The position numbers were made by a program, and so were the translations under genes. A stretch of 64,000 nucleotides of DNA from Micromussa lordhowensis. Lineage: Eukaryota > Cnidaria > Anthozoa > Scleractinia > Lobophylliidae. The notes beneath the pieces are model-generated. The model had not been told where the DNA came from. It was given only the letters and a program-made list of their open reading frames with translations, and did no database searches. Positions 63,301 through 64,000 of this stretch are shown in pieces. The first letter of the stretch is position 1. Every line of letters starts with the position of its first letter. Location of the stretch: NCBI GenBank assembly GCA_964020085.1, contig CAXHUQ010001374.1, positions 33,342-97,341 of the forward strand, in the 5' to 3' direction.

Positions 63301-64000
63301 TATGGCAAATTTGGCAAGGTCACCCTCATCGCGCGTTTTCTGAAATTCTGCAAAGTTGCGACCAAGGGAAAGTCCTCCAAAAACAAGGCCAGAAAAAACA
63401 CCCTGGCGCAAATGCCATCACCTCCTAATTACAATGCACTTAAAGTGCCAACATAGCACAACATTTTGCTGCAAACCGCGGCTCCCAAAGTGCCGGCAAA
63501 GCCGAGCTATGGCAAATTTGGCAAGGTCACCCTCATCGCGCGTTTTCTGAAATTCTGCAAAGTTGCGACCAAGGGAAAGTCCTCCAAAAACAAGGCCAGA
63601 AAAAACACCCTGGCGCAAATGCCATCACCTCCTAATTACAATGCACTTAAAGTGCCAACATAGCACAACATTTTGCTGCAAACCGCGGCTCCCAAAGTGC
63701 CGGCAAAGCCGAGCTATGGCAAATTTGGCAAGGTCACCCTCATCGCGCGTTTTCTGAAATTCTGCAAAGTTGCGACCAAGGGAAAGTCCTCCAAAAACAA
63801 GGCCAGAAAAAACACCCTGGCGCAAATGCCATCACCTCCTAATTACAATGCACTTAAAGTGCCAACATAGCACAACATTTTGCTGCAAACCGCGGCTCTC
63901 AAAGTGCCGGCAAAGCCGAGCTATGGCAAATTTGGCAAGGTCACCCTCATCGCGCGTTTTCTGAAATTCTGCAAAGTTGCGACCAAGGGAAAGTCCTCCA

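Larger units (their letters stand above)
57644..64000. repeat. 207-bp satellite array, block 2 (highly homogeneous)
   Basis: Same monomer, orientation and phase as block 1. After a partial first unit, 29 full monomers run from 57825 to 63827, then 173 bp to the window end. No indel occurs: every unit is exactly 207 bp. Nearly all are of the CCTAATT/GAAATTC type and look identical. The exceptions I see are the first unit (T at 57681, AACAAAGCCAGG near 57793), two marked monomers at 59.2 and 59.8 kb, a T-to-A change near 60556 that removes the usual TAG, and CTCTCAAAG near 63898. The array continues beyond the window. Confidence 0.97.

Overview
The window is almost entirely one tandem satellite. 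A 207-bp monomer fills positions 1-53850 (260 complete units plus 30 bp) and resumes at 57644 to the window end (29 complete units plus partial units at both ends). Both window edges lie inside array, so the true array is longer. The two blocks are in the same monomer phase and are separated by one 3,793-bp non-satellite segment, 53851-57643. I find no protein-coding gene, rRNA, tRNA or CRISPR array that I can support. The many short open frames in the satellite come from the repeat itself: 207 is divisible by three, the recurrent frames start at TTG rather than ATG, and monomer variants change amino acids freely.

Layout. Positions 1 to about 22.2 kb hold a mixed zone in which many monomers carry CTTAATT at unit positions 11-17. 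From about 22.2 to 39.7 kb nearly all carry CCTAATT. From about 39.7 to 53.6 kb a derivative with GAAGTTC in place of GAAATTC is interleaved with the previous type. Superimposed on these zones are several local higher-order repeats (segmental tandem duplications of 2 to 14 monomers): 1,242, 2,278, 415, 1,656, 621, about 2,899, 829, 1,033 and 1,449 bp. The second array, 57644-64000, is far more uniform, with long runs of monomers that look identical by eye.

The 3.8-kb segment interrupts a monomer at its TTAA and is flanked by TTAA on both sides. Its two ends are imperfect inverted copies of each other over about 590 bp. It therefore looks like a non-autonomous TTAA-targeting DNA transposon (piggyBac and Kolobok are the superfamilies known for this target duplication) that landed in a pre-existing array. 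I see no transposase. Its AT-rich core contains a candidate nested inverted-repeat element, a poly-C tract and a possible retroposon 3' end.

Organism. A large satellite with nucleosome-sized monomers, higher-order repeats, CpG-transition variants and an inserted long-inverted-repeat transposon point to a eukaryotic, probably animal, genome and to heterochromatin (centromeric, pericentromeric or subtelomeric; the sequence does not say which). The GC-rich palindromic modules in the insert remind me of repeats in coral or other cnidarian genomes, but that is recollection and weak.
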